Part shown: one piece after another, positions 1-13,600 of the stretch
Layout of the letters: the number at the start of each line of letters is the position of its first letter
Numbering within the stretch: position 1 is the first letter of the stretch
NCBI GenBank assembly: GCA_011009095.1
Contig: VTPC01091282.1
Coordinates: 83,339 to 147,338 of the forward strand
Length of the DNA: 64,000 nt
Direction of reading: 5' to 3'
From: Ignelater luminosus
Lineage: Eukaryota; Arthropoda; Insecta; Coleoptera; Elateridae
Program-made: the position numbers and the translations under genes
The notes under the pieces: generated by a model
Databases searched by the model: none
The model's input: the letters and a program-made list of their open reading frames with translations, nothing else
What the model was told of the DNA's origin: nothing

Positions 1-1421
1 AAGCAGGCCTTGACATGAAAGTAGACATATTTTTTTCCAAAATGGTATTTATAAACTTGTGTCGCATTAAAGGCTATTAATTATGAGAGTGCATCAATAT
101 ATTTAGATAAGAAATAAAGTAAATATAATTTAGAAAATTGTACCATTTTATATTATTCTGGTTACTACCTGACATTTAGATTGAGGTCTTAAGAAAATGT
201 TTAAAATTAAATGTAACATTTTATTTTGAGGCAAAAACAACACAATTCTGTATTGAGTTTATTGCACATTGGCATTTTATATAAAAAATTTGTAAATAGT
301 TCACATACATTCGTAAGAGACAAAACTAAGTCACTTATACTTGAAAAAGACAATACACATCAGCAGTATTTTTCTGATATACATTTTCAACAGTATAATG
401 CACAATTATGACTACTAAAAAAAAATATTACAAAAGAGAAAACAATTCTACATATTAACAAATAAACAAAAATCTAATATTTGTTATTAACTTATACTGA
501 AAGGCAATTGGTACATTTCATTATTATTGTTATTGTTTTTATTTTACAGTTAATCACTAATACTTGTATGATAATAACAAATTTATCACACTGAAAATGA
601 AAATATTGTTAAGTTCTTATTTTACAAAATAATTAATATGTTTTGTAATTTCCTAAAGAAAATAAACAATACAGTATTAAAACATAAGTAGGTAATTATG
701 TTCCTTAAAATCACCCATTATCACAATAAAAAACGTCACTTTATAGTAAAAGATCGCTGAACATAGGTCTCCTTCCATAAGAAAATAATTTGATACTCGT
801 ACAAAAGAGAATTGAAAGAAAAACAAAATTATTTTTATCATAGAAATTCAGCAAATTCTTTAACAAAGTATTTTATGCGTGCCTAAATATCTACTGTTGC
901 AATTAACAATGCATAAGATCTAATATTTTATTTATTTAGAAGCAATAAATTATTATTTATTAAATAGGAGTCTACTAGAGAAAATAGAATTCAAAGTATT
1001 ATACTTTTGATTTAAAATTTATTAAGGCAATAACTAGGGAAATTACTGTGATGTCTACTAACATGAGGTTATTCCTTGATATTAAGTTTAAGTAAAAAAA
1101 AAAGGAAAATAAAAAATACGAAACAAATTAGAAATCACATTTTAAATTTGATTCCCCTTCACATTTTCAATTTTCATCTAACATAGAGAGACAAAACAAT
1201 CTTATTAAATAAAATTAAAAAATTTCCGTACACTATTTAAACCTCACTCTCTTTTAAAAACTCGTCATGTTCAATCATGACATGAATAACTTTTAATAAT
1301 AGCAATAATAAAAATTATTAGCCACTTCCAATTATTAAGATGTTTTTCTTTAGCACATTTTAAGTCAAAATAAAAACGAAACAACAAATAATCCATAAGA
1401 TAAAATTAACTCCAACAGGAC
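1..1421. other. FIP200 3' UTR and downstream AT-rich DNA
   Basis: Very AT-rich with no supported coding region. It lies directly 3' of the FIP200 stop codon on the minus strand, so it must contain the 3' UTR and cleavage site. Several TTTATT hexamers (AATAAA on the minus strand) occur, for example near 1016 and 930, and I cannot choose between them. Confidence 0.6.
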
Positions 1422-1694
1422 CTACCGATTACTCTCCATAGATGCCTCCATTACATTCTTTTGTGTTTTGTCGGCATCAGTTGGAGACTGCTTCAATGGC
1501 GTTACAGGCAGGGACCAACTTGCTGCAGCATCTGATGTTGGATGTTCAGTTATTGATGACGGACCAGCAGTTTCGCTCTGCGACATGTTGGCTGATTTAT
1601 CTCTAGCTTCTTTGAGCTCTTTTGAGTTTGTAAGTGGTTTAACTTTAACTCGAAAAAATTTTGTACCTCTTGGGACATTATAACGATTTCCAAC
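1422..1694 (-). CDS. RB1CC1: FIP200 coding exon 11 (Claw end plus C-terminal tail)
   Basis: Starts VGNRYNVPRGTKFFRVKV and completes the Claw. The Lys before the junction and the Arg after it correspond to the basic pocket residues of the vertebrate Claw. Vertebrate FIP200 ends about ten residues later, but here some 70 residues rich in Ser, Thr, Ala and Glu follow to the TAG at 1424-1422. Confidence 0.93.
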   Translation of the reverse strand, partial: VGNRYNVPRGTKFFRVKVKPLTNSKELKEARDKSANMSQSETAGPSSITEHPTSDAAASWSLPVTPLKQSPTDADKTQKNVMEASMESNR

Positions 1695-4600
1695 CTAAAA
1701 AAATTTAAATGTCACCAACCACCTATCCAACATGTTGCTGTTTTTAGTTAGGGCATCAACTACTGAATTATAAGGCTAGTGGATTCGACCACAGCCAATG
1801 GAAAACTCTTTTGTTTAATTAATTGACAAATAATATTACTGTTTACAAAACTTACCTTTTTTGCATGACAATAATCCTTATCAACAACTTCTCCAGTGAA
1901 ATAAGGTTTTCTTTCTTCAGTGCCTTTCACATTTATATTCAATGTTTCTAGACAATCAGAATGAAGAAAGTATAGGTGGTTACTCTCTTGTATTATACGA
2001 TAATTTTTATATGTAGAATCCCATAGCACCAATACTGCATCTCCAGCATGACATGAATCAATATTTAATCTTCCTGATTTTACTAAAGAAGTCTGACTTT
2101 TTGTTAATTTTTCAGTATGTTTGATAGGACTTGTCGCTGTATTAACTTTACCTACAATTTAAAACTTGTTAACAAATAAATCTAATAACAAAGAAATAAT
2201 TTACCTTCACAAACTGCAACAGAAGCATTCATATCTTGCGTACTATCATCAACAAGCCTAGATTTTTCCAAACTTAATTGAGCTTCTACATCATTTTTTT
2301 CTTTTTCTAAATAATCTAGTTTTTCACAAAGTTTTACACATTCACTTTCTTTTTCTGTCAATTTCTGCATAGCATCCCTACAGTTTGTACATTCATCATC
2401 AGGATTCTTCTCATGTATCCGTAAGAGATCAATTTGTTTATCTTTTTCTTCAACTACTTTTTTTTATGGCCTCATCTAATATAATTTCTTTTTCTAATTC
2501 ATGCTTTGTCTTCATTTCGCCAAGCTTCTCATTTAAAATGCTTTCCCACTTTCGAGATTCTTGTAAAATAGCTGCACTCACAGCCTTCTGTTTTTCTATT
2601 TCATAATTTTCCTTAAGTTGTAAAATTATAGCTTCATGGTTGACAAGTTCTTTGCTTTCTCCACGCTCAATACCATCTAAATTCGATTCAGAGGGACTTT
2701 TTTCCATTTTAGTAATGGACATTAAACGAAATCGTGACCTTATACTTTCTATTTCAGCTTTATGTTCACGAACTAATTTTTCACCTAATTCCTTAACACA
2801 CTGTTGTTTTTCGAGCTTTAAACTTTCCAGTATTTTTTCCATATCTTTCTTTTCTGTTTCATATTCGTCCTGTAATTCATGCACCGCCTTCTTTAATAGG
2901 CAAACTTCTTCAGACGAATTCTGAAGTGATGTTTCCAATTGCAGAACTTCATTCTGTAAATTCATAACTTCCTTCTCCTTAGATTCCTTCAACCTTTTAA
3001 AATCTTCAATTTCCATCTTATGATCTGTTGTCATTTTATGTATAATTTCTCTTTCTTTATTATCTATTTCAATAGTTAAACTCTCCCAGGAACTAGTAAG
3101 ACTTTCATACTGCATACTAATAGTATTACGATCTGCTACAATTAATGCTCTATATTCCATCAATTCTGACCTAAGCTGCCCCAGTGCTTGTCGTGCTAAC
3201 ATAGCCATTTTTATAACGATGGATTTCAAACGATCGTGCTCACTACGAGATGTCTGAAGATTATCCTAAAAATATGTGAAGTTTATTGCATTTTAAACAA
3301 TTTAACAGTTTATTTATTCCCAAAGTTAATTAGTTTTAACAATAAAAATTAAAAAAAAAACTCAAAAGACTAATTGAAATTAAAACAAAAAATAAACAAG
3401 GAAGTTTTTGCAAATCACTTTTAACCAATCAGATGGTTGGTTGATATGCGTTAAAGTTACCATAAGTAATGCCCTAGTATGACTTTTAACCCCACTTATG
3501 GTAAGCAGTGTGCCTTTTTACTTAAAATTGTAATTGTATCTGCTATAAAGTGTGTTCATTTATTAATATTCTCTCTTAATTTTGCCTGAAGTTAATGTTT
3601 AAACTAAAGAAAATGACAATAGATAGTTCTTTTTGAATTATTAAGGATTACTTCAAATCTTCAAATATGGTCATCTTTTAAATTTAACAGATCTCTTGAA
3701 GTATACATAATACATGATTTTGGATGCATAGATACAGAAAAGATTTGTTAAAAGATATTAGGAAAAATGAAAATATTACAAATTCCAGAACTGTCTTTCA
3801 AAGTATAAGCAAATAATGGGTTGTGGTGCTCACTTACTGTTGACACCAGGAAGGCAGAAGAATGCTATTTTAAGAGTTTTTGATTTTTTTAGTTTATTGG
3901 AAAAACCGGAGCTTTGTTGTATTTACTACGAAAAGCTTGGTTTGCTACTAGCTCTTTCCCTAATTTCAATTATTCAACCTCAGCAGTAAAGATAAAAACT
4001 GTCAGTTTTCTATGGAATCAGATGAGTTAATCTCATAATTATTTATGCACCAAGGGTTGGTTGTGAGTTTAGTTTTAAAGTCGAGAATTATTTAAGACTG
4101 CAAAAACACAAAGTTCTGAGATGTATACAGTACTAACGATTCCAAAGAAAAAATTCCATTTTAATCTATTTATAACCTTTAATGAATATGTTAAACTATT
4201 ATAATTTGTTTCTGGAATATTAGACACTTCATGTTTTATTAATTTCAAATGGGACACCCTGTATATTTTCAGATTCTTTATTATATAGTTTTTCATTACA
4301 ACTTTAATGATCTAAATTTCAAATTAAAAAAATGAAAATTAGAACCTAAAAACAAATTAAAAATATCCCCATAAAAAAGTCTAATTGGGTCAAATCTGGA
4401 GATCTAGATGGCCATTCGATAGCACCTCACCTTCTAATTCAGCGATTTGGAAATACTGCATCAAGGCAATCATGTAAGTACAGTATACAAAGTAAAAAAT
4501 GCATAAGAGTTCTATGTTGTGGAAATCAGTGACCTATGTAGTCACATTTTATATGGGTGATATTTTTTCCTTCATTTTTCTTGGGAACCAAAAGTTAAGA

Positions 4601-7600
4601 AATAAAAACGTTTCTGTTCATTATAATAAAAAAAATGAAATAAAGAATTTAACAATATACAGGGTGTCCTATTTGAAATTAAAGAGTTAGTATTGGAAAA
4701 TTATCAATTTTATTAAAATTGGTCAAGGCATTCCAGAGAGTAATTGTGTTTCTAGACTTTACATGTGCACTGTATGTATATTACCTACTACCATAGGGTG
4801 ATAAGTTTTATTAACAATCCTGAAATAAAGACATTAGTGGTCTACTTGCAAAGGAGTAGTAGAAAAATTAAAAATTGTAGAATTAAATTGTCATTGCAAA
4901 GAATTTGTAAGAAATAAATATTGTAAGAGACGATGCCATATAATTAATGGTGTAGTCTATAGTAACTAGCAAGTGGTTCAACTCAGGATGCCTAGCAAAA
5001 ATTGGTAATCAAATTCAGTGACTTTACTTTGTTTTTAAATTTTTAGATTTCAGCCTGATAACCCTTAATTTTACATTTTTAAATATTCAGATAGAAATTA
5101 AAAGATTATTATGATATGAAGCACAACACCATTATGAGCTCTTTGTGAATGATGAGGTTATTATCATTCCTCGGTCCTCAAATCAACTTAAATACCTTTC
5201 TGTCAATGTACCTACATAACAGTAAGGTTTTAAATAAGGTTAAGTTTCATATTTTTTCAAATCTCAATCTTATGGCATTCTGGAGTAACAATTGAATGAC
5301 TAGCACCTAGGAAAACAAATTCTCCAGGCCACATCTAGTGAGTCCCTGATTTTTCTAAGATTTTAAAAATTTCCATAGCATTTTTGTAAATCCCAAACTT
5401 CCTGACTTTTCCAGGTTACTGGAATCTACATTTCACAGTGAAATATTGTCTTAGTTCTTGCTATAATCCAATATTACATTGTGTTCATTAATGACTGAAT
5501 TTATCACTTCTCAAAAACTTTTTTTGACAGCTCGTGTATTAATTTGATAACAACTAATGGTTGTAAATTAGAATAGCATTGCTTAGAAATTGTAATTTTG
5601 TTTTGGTTATTTAAAAATTGTTTTTTAATTATTAGCCCAGTTCTTTTATACATTCACCTCTAAAAAAATCCGACTGAAGATTTTTTTTCGGGATTCTCTT
5701 TATCTCGGCGTCAAAAGCAATCCCTCAAAAGTCCATAAAGCCAACTGGACGGCTACTGAAGTTACAGAAGGTCAAAGGTCACGAAAATCAGTTTTACCTA
5801 AATATCTCGTAAACTATTGGTTTTACATTAATTTTGGTCATTATCAAATATGTTCATAAGCTAAATCTACACAAAAAAAGTTCTATACGAAATTTACGTA
5901 GAAACAATAGTTTTTGAGATATAGGACTGAGAAGGTTCGGAGCAAAGCGCATACTTCACTATACTATACCTATAGTGGTGTATACAGATAATAAGACCTA
6001 TTTATCCATAGAAACATCGTTCATGCATATATACCTGCATAATTTCTGTCTGAAGTGTTCTTGGAAAGGACCCTTCTTCATAATAATAATGGTAAGGGCC
6101 TTGAGTAGCAGCTGTTTAACATTCCAATGTAGGCTCATGGATAACGCATCTTGTACGTTTTAAATTCAGTTTAACGCTACATTTTGTAGAGTTCGGACGT
6201 TTTATTCATCTCGAAATATTTTGTAATTCATTATAATGGCAGACAACACTTGTTTTATCTGTAATAAAACTTTCTCAAATGGCATGACTGCGACTGTTCG
6301 CGGTTTAGAAACTCTCAGAAATGTGAGTGTTGAAAGAGGTGACAATCATATCGACTACTTGCAAAGCGTACAAACAAAAAATTCAACATTGAATCATATA
6401 AAAAACGTCGTATAAGTGAATCGTCATCAACGTCTCAGTGCTCTTCTCGTAAACATTTGATCTTTCAGCTCTGTTAAAGCGAACTGGCAATCTTCATTAT
6501 TTTCTATATAATAAAAGATTTCATTCATCGCATCCGCAATATTCGCATCTTCAGGACGACCTTTCTTCTTATTAGAAGTTGGCAAAAGAAAGTCATGGAA
6601 ACATGTATTATGGTACTTAGCATTAGCTGCAACTAGATCAAATTCAAAGTTGATACGATTTTTTACGGCTCTTCCATAACTATCATTACATGCATCTGCT
6701 GCTCGTAATACAACATCCTTAAATGACGACTACGTTGTCATGTCTAATGGATCGTAGATGTTTATTAAACGCCTTACTCTGTTCTTCTTTTTCACTGACT
6801 GGTTCGCCACAAAAAATACAAAATGTATCGAAGTCAAAAGCAGTTGATCTATGTTTACAAGGAACTCATTGAGAGGTTGATGCAATTCACTCATACAACC
6901 TTTTTTTATATGACTCAATGTTGAATTTTTTCATATAATTCTTACGACACTCAACATGCACTGTCACAGTTTGTACGCTTCGCAAATAGTCTATATGATC
7001 GTCACCTTTTTCAACACTCACATTTCTGAGAGTTTCTAAACCGCGAACAACAGTTGCAGTCGTGCCGTTTGAGAAAGTTTCACTACAGATAAAACAAGTG
7101 TTGTCTGCCATTAAAATGAATTACAAAATATTTTGAGATGAATAAAACGTCCAAACTAAATTTAAAACGTACAAGATGCGTTATCCAATATTTCAGTTAT
7201 ACAGTGACCCATGAGCCTACATTGGAATGTTAAACAGGTGCTACTCAAGGTCCTTACCATTATTATTATGAAGAAGGGTCTTTTCCAAGGACAATTCAGA
7301 CACAAATTATGCAAGTATATATGCATGAACGATGTTTCTATGGATAAATAGATCTTATTATCTGTATACTCCACTATACTATACGTATGCACTTTGCTCC
7401 GAATCTTCTCAGCCCTATATCTCAAAACCTATTGATTCTACGTAAATTTTGTATAGGACCTTTTTTGTGTAGATTTAGCTCATGAACAAATTTTATAAGG
7501 ACCAAAATTAACGTAAGACCAATAGTTTACGAGATATTTGAGAAAAACTAATTTTTGTGACCTTCGACCTTCTCTAACTTCTGTAGCCGTCCAATTGGCT

Positions 7601-10600
7601 TTATAGACTTTTATTAGAGGTTTCGCCTTTGTTTTGTATAAAGTAACTGGGCTATATATAAAATTGAATTCAAAAATAGGAAATGAAAACAGTTTTGATC
7701 ACAATCCCTAGTTTAAAATAACAATGCACAAAAGTAAGGTTAGGTTACATCAGTCGGTAAATTTGCATAGTTAGCAATTTTCAGAACCACATAAAAGTTT
7801 AATCATATTTGAACACATTGGCCTGTATACACTGTTACTTTTAATTTCTAAAATTGATTTTAAAATCACTTTTAATCACTGTCTTAAGCTAAAATCAATT
7901 TTTATAAAAAAAACAATTCTAGAAGCGGATTTAAAAACAGCAGCGAATACAGGCCTTTGTACACTGTTAGCAGGTCAACGCTTGGTTCTAACTTACAAAA
8001 GACATACATATCTAGGATAATCACACAATATAAGTGCTGCTTTACATGATAGCAAATTTTTTATAGAATTTATAAACAAATTTGATATAAGATTTTTTGA
8101 TTCGTAACATACACAGTTTCTATAAAAAATTTGGTATCTAATTTGCTGGCATTTTAAAACAGGTTCTAAATACTGATCAATTTGTTACGAAATCGGCGCA
8201 CTGCATCTACGAAGTTTGAGGTTAAGTTCAAGAGTATTTGTTAATATAGTAAAGGCACCGAATCAAACGCTGAACATCATCAAGATATAATGACATCACC
8301 TTCGAGTAAGAACTTAAACTGTTTATTTATAATCCTGGAACAATTTTTTTGTGTCAGTTATGCAACCCTTTATACGCAGCTGACATAATGATTTATAGTT
8401 TGTAACAAAAAAAACTACAGCAATAAGTTGCTTTGATTGTTTCCACAAAGATTTCGGCATGATTATGACGTTGCGTTGTTCTAGGATCACACAACAACTT
8501 GTTCTGAAATAAACTCTTTTATAAAACACGAATTTACAAACATTAACACGAATGTTGAATGCGCAGAAAGTGAGGTTAGACTCTGATATTTTTAGTAGTC
8601 AATTCTTCGATCGATTAGTAAACATACTAACTACTTCCAAGAAATAACTTAACAAATGACATTAGAAAAGTCTGTCAATGACAGGCATCGTTTGATACTA
8701 TAAAATTATAGCACACACAGTGGCAGCATAATAAAGTGTATTGTCTTCTGTAGCATGCATTTTTATCAGAACAAATAATAAACAAACACGTTATTTAATT
8801 TGAGGTTAGAAGATTTAAATTTTGTCAATCAACAGCAAGGTCAAATATTAGGCGCAGTTGCTATTTCAGCATATTTTCTTATAAATTTGTTTTCATATTT
8901 GTTATGACATGTCATACATGCTATTTTACAAATACAGAATTTTTATCATAAAAAATTATGTATCGAATTTGTTCAAAAATTCTATAAAAATTTGTTATCG
9001 TGTAAAGCGGCACTAAGACTCGAGAGGTTGTTACATTACTATTGTAAACATGACAAAACCTCACTAGTCACAACTGTTGGGAGTTATTTCAACAGTGTTA
9101 GCACATCAAGCTAACTTTGGTCTCTTTTTCTTTGCTTGCATGGGACTTAAATGCATTCAAGCTGAACTGTTATCTTAACTTGTATGACTATAAGATAAAG
9201 TTAAGAATTAACATGTTAAGCACAGTGTGTTATTAAAAGTGTACTACGGTTCCTGAAGATCCAAAGATGGTGTGGATTAACAAAAGACCATATCCATACT
9301 GTATTTTTGCCTATTTTGGTGTTCTACACATATGCTTAACATGTTAAAAAAATTAAAAATTAACAACTTCTGTTGCTGTCATTTATGCGACATTCAATTA
9401 AAAGAAATTCTGAAAGAATTCAAATTCAACACTTCATTTTAATTGTTCTTTTCCTTTTATTTGTATTCTTTTTTATTGTTAATTTTGTTTCTTAATTAGT
9501 TTTTATAGTCAATTTTTAAACAGCAATTGTCCTGGAATGTTTTGCATTTTTAAAAAATTCATAACTAATTTTTGTATGAATTTATTTTATTGAAATATTT
9601 TTTAATAAAGTACACTGATATATTGTGGAATATCACTTTTGTGCTTCCACTTAGATGAGCTAGAGCAGAGCAAGGAGAGAGAGAGAGAGATGTGATATTC
9701 CACACATGCATTTCCCAAGTTAAGATATTTTAATAAAATAAATTCAAATTTCTAAAAACGCAAAACCTTTCAAAACAACTCGTATAAAGTGTCGACTAAA
9801 AATATACAATACAATAAAATGCAATAAAAACACAAAGAATAAAAAAAAATAAAAAACAGAAAAATTAAAAAATTCTTTGCAATGACAAATAATCTTCGAA
9901 AGTATCTTTCACAATAAGTGATAAATTTCAAAATTCATCCATAAATATTTCCACTGATAAGTCCAAACTGGATATACAGACAGTGTATACTGATGCACTA
10001 AAAAGATTTCAATAACTGTAAAAGATACAAAGTTGGTCATATTAGAAGAAAATATGTTTGAGGCCAATTTATTGCAATCTATTTTTTCAAAAAAAGTTCA
10101 TGATTTACTAGATATTTGCTAAAAACAAAAATCTTTCAAGCTCTTTAAAACCAAGTTGCAACCTTAATAAATAAAAATATGAAGAAACAAGACATTTTAG
10201 ATTGTTTATGCAAAACAAGATGATGATGAGACGCCTACTTGTTCCAATACTATTGAATAGTTAATAATCTTTCGTTTTTGGCAGCTATCACAAAGCAAGT
10301 ATTTTTTTATATTCTGTTAGTTAAAACAGATAATCAAAAGGTTATTATTTTTAAATTGCTTTTCTTACTTTCATGTTTTTAAAAGTTCTTTACTTTAAGT
10401 AGCACAAATTAGTTACATGCTGCCTTTGAAACTGGATGCAAACAAATCAAATTTGATGGAAACATCAATATTTTCTCATAACAAGTAAAATTTTATAAAA
10501 ACTATCTTTGCTGTATTATGTCTTCTGTACTGCACTAAGTACTACATAAGAAATACTAAATAACAAAAAATAATAATTGAAAAACTTTACACTTTCATTT

Positions 10601-13600
10601 CAATCACTAGGACTTTCATGTTGTGAGCTCTATTACTAGTGCTACGGACACTACATTTTTACATTTGTCTAACATTTCCAAACACAAAAACTTAAAATAA
10701 AAAAAAAATAAATACCAATAGCAAGGCCACCAACTGAGAAAACTTCTAAAAAAAAAACATTCGCTAAAAACTCTTAACAAAATACAAAAACTTAAATAAA
10801 AAAGAATTGACATAACAAATTTTTCTAAATGAAATATACAAAACGGAAATAAAAAAATCAATATGAAACTAGACAAAGACATTTGATTGAAAATATTCAT
10901 AAATATCTTTCAAGTACCTGAAGTAATGCCACCACATTATTAGCGGTGTCAAGCTGCCGAACAAATTCTCCTTGGCTTTGTGCAGCTTCAATACTCAGAC
11001 TTGATGGTAAGCTTTCGTCAATATAAAATTCATCAGTAATAAACTCATTAGGTTGGTGGCCTTGAATTGGAGAACTAGGGGATAATTGCTCGACCTGTAA
11101 ATCTTTAGGACTTTGTGGAGTATGCGGCGATAGCGATTTAGAACGTGAAAAGTGTGCAGAGGCAAAACTCTGCATCTGTTGATGATGAGAATTAAAGCAG
11201 CTTTCTGTATTAGAATTAAAATTTTTGATACTAGACAATTCATCTATGGATTCGAGTGATGGATTTTTTACGTTTGTGAAACTTTCCGTATTGCTCTGAC
11301 TTCCACTAAAACTCATAGTTCGTTGAGATTGTAGACTTGCATTAGTAGTTACGCTAGGAATCATGTGAGATACATTATTTTCATTATTTTGAGAGGGTAT
11401 CTGAGGTTTTTGAAATGCACGAGGTGGTTTTCTAGGAGGTAATGGATTTCTCTCACCAACCTCTGTTAGTGTAGAAGCATCATGAGTTCGAGGACGGGGT
11501 GATGATGAAATATCTTTCTCAAAATGTAGTTCCAGTGGACTTTGGCCTACTTTTTCAAATTCTTCAGTGTCGGTTTCTGATTCACAACCCCTAAAAATTT
11601 GCAGTTTCATAATAGAAGATACCTAAAGATAATAATTAACTCACCTATCTAAATCCCTTAGATGAGGTATGCCCTGTGTGGCTAAACAAGTGTCACTTTC
11701 GGCAGGTTTTAATAAATTGCGATCCATGGTATTTGCTAAACCAACTTCATTAACTACTTGCTGTATTTTCTCTTCTACTCCTCTATCATCAATTTTATCA
11801 ATATCAGATTTTACAAATGTTTTAACCATAAATAAATTATTTATAGAATCAATATCAGGAACCTTAACATCATCAGAAAACTGTGGTAATGCTTTTATTA
11901 ATTGTTCAATGTCTTCTATTGTTAATTTAGGTAAATGGTTATCAAAGCTATCTGGCGCTTGTGTTGCAAATGCTGGAGGCATGTCATCCATTCCAGGAAA
12001 TAAGGAACATATAAAATGTGTATCAAATTGGGAGTGGAATTCTTTACGACGAGTCATCTCTTCATTATGTATTGTTAATAAATGACATGCTAATTCTGAA
12101 GCTCGCTACAATTAAAATTAAAAATTAATATAAAAATTAAAATTTTAAATTAATAATTATTTACAGATAGATAAACTTGTGAAAAAGCTCTTCTACGAAC
12201 TACTTCTGCTACAGCAGATAAGTAAATCGCAGGTGTTCTATGGATTTGTTGGACAATTTGCAGAAAGTCTCTCACTCGCTGTAGATTTTCACAAAATGCG
12301 AGCATTCTATGATTAAGTTCTCGAACTTTATCTTCTTGATCAACAATCCACTTCAAGCGACGATGTATCGCTTCTCCCAGCTCAGCTTTGGCTTTAACAC
12401 ATCGACGACGATTATCAATCAATCTATTGTGGTTGTCTAACATTACTTTTAATTGTTTACGATGAGATGCACACAGATCTGGTAAGATTGATGTATCACC
12501 AATATTGCCTGCTCTTGCTTGATTCTAATGTGATAAATAGAAATTTGATGTAGATAAAATTTATTAAAAATATACAATAACACATACCTGTAAAAATGAT
12601 TGTGCCAGATCACCTTGTTCTTGTACATATTTCTTAGCCTCATGTAGGAGTTTATCTAAACCACACAGCCGATCAGTAAGTCCTCTTATTTCTGTTCTTT
12701 CTTCTGTTGTGACTTCCACCAAAACATTCTTTACAACCATTTCTAGGCTCTTGTATACCTTTGAATCAAACTAGAAATATTAAAATCCAACAATACAAAG
12801 AAGCGCACAATGAAAAGACAAAAAAGTTAATCAAAATACCTTTTCTAATTGATCTGTGCAATGTTGAAACATCACATTCATAGATTTTTTATTGTCAGCT
12901 GCTGAGATCCATTCAAGAAGGGTTTTAGGAGGTTCTCGAGTTTCTTTTCTACTTGCAGCAGCTTCACTATCATGTGACTCTTCTGCATTCTCTTCTGTTT
13001 TAGTATCTCCTTCTGAGTTTACAAGGGCTGGTAAAATTGGAATTTTTGCTAGTGTTTCAAGATCTGCATGAAAGCTGCAATAAGAAAAATAATAGATGTG
13101 AGTCATAAAATGCAATTCAACTATTGCACTTCCAAATACGACATGCATAGTTGTAAGTTTCACTGGTTACTGCTCTGCTACTGTCTTAACTACTCACATT
13201 TTACAAAACAAGATAAAATCTCATAACCTCAAAACGTAAAGTGTAAATTGATTTGTTTTGCTTGTTGGTACAGTTTTCAGTATGAGTGCATGAAGTTAAT
13301 GACATTACATACAGTATTGACATAAGTGTAAGTGAGCAAATGTAGCATACTTTCAAATCGCTACAAAACATGGCCAAGTACTCTTGACATTTCATGCGGA
13401 AGAACCGACTTAATCAAGAATGGGCCTTTCATTGTATCTCTAGGAATTTTTAATCACCTGTCTAACAGCATATGCAAAATTGCACCATTTAAATGATTTA
13501 AGAATACAATAAAAAACCTATGCCTTTTACTCTGTAAGCAAATCAAATGATTTAAATCGTGATATGGCTAAAAGTATTTGAAAAGTTACTTAAAGCAAAA

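Larger units (their letters stand above)
5633..7654. mobile_element. 2.0-kb element with ~0.7-kb inverted arms carrying a Cys-rich protein gene
   Basis: The left end TAGCCCAG (5633-5640) mirrors CTGGGCTA (7647-7654), and both are flanked by TA. The arms, about 5690-6410 and 6910-7620, are diverged reverse complements over their whole length. Each arm carries a leader and then the start of the same protein (MADNTCFIC..., see the CDS entries), so the two gene starts face each other. The middle (about 6430-6720) encodes, on the minus strand, a later part of the same protein. This is a long-TIR or fold-back DNA element, or an internal inverted duplication of one. The superfamily is not recognised. 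Confidence 0.75.
3266..10917 (-). other. RB1CC1: FIP200 intron 8 (7.65 kb), repeat-filled
   Basis: GT..AG intron between the linker and coiled-coil exons. It hosts four inverted-repeat elements annotated separately (about 4.23, 5.63, 8.03 and 9.42 kb). The stretches 3266-4225, 4690-5630, 7660-8030 and 9905-10917 are AT-rich with no coding signal. A short direct repeat (GTACACTGTTA-like) recurs near 7817 and 7950. Confidence 0.85.

Noticed and set aside
2385..2924. Open frames on the plus strand, Ser/Phe-rich
   Set aside because: Antisense of the FIP200 coiled-coil exon; no splice or start support.
11669..12085. 138-codon plus-strand frame
   Set aside because: Exact antisense of FIP200 exon 7, whose protein is conserved.
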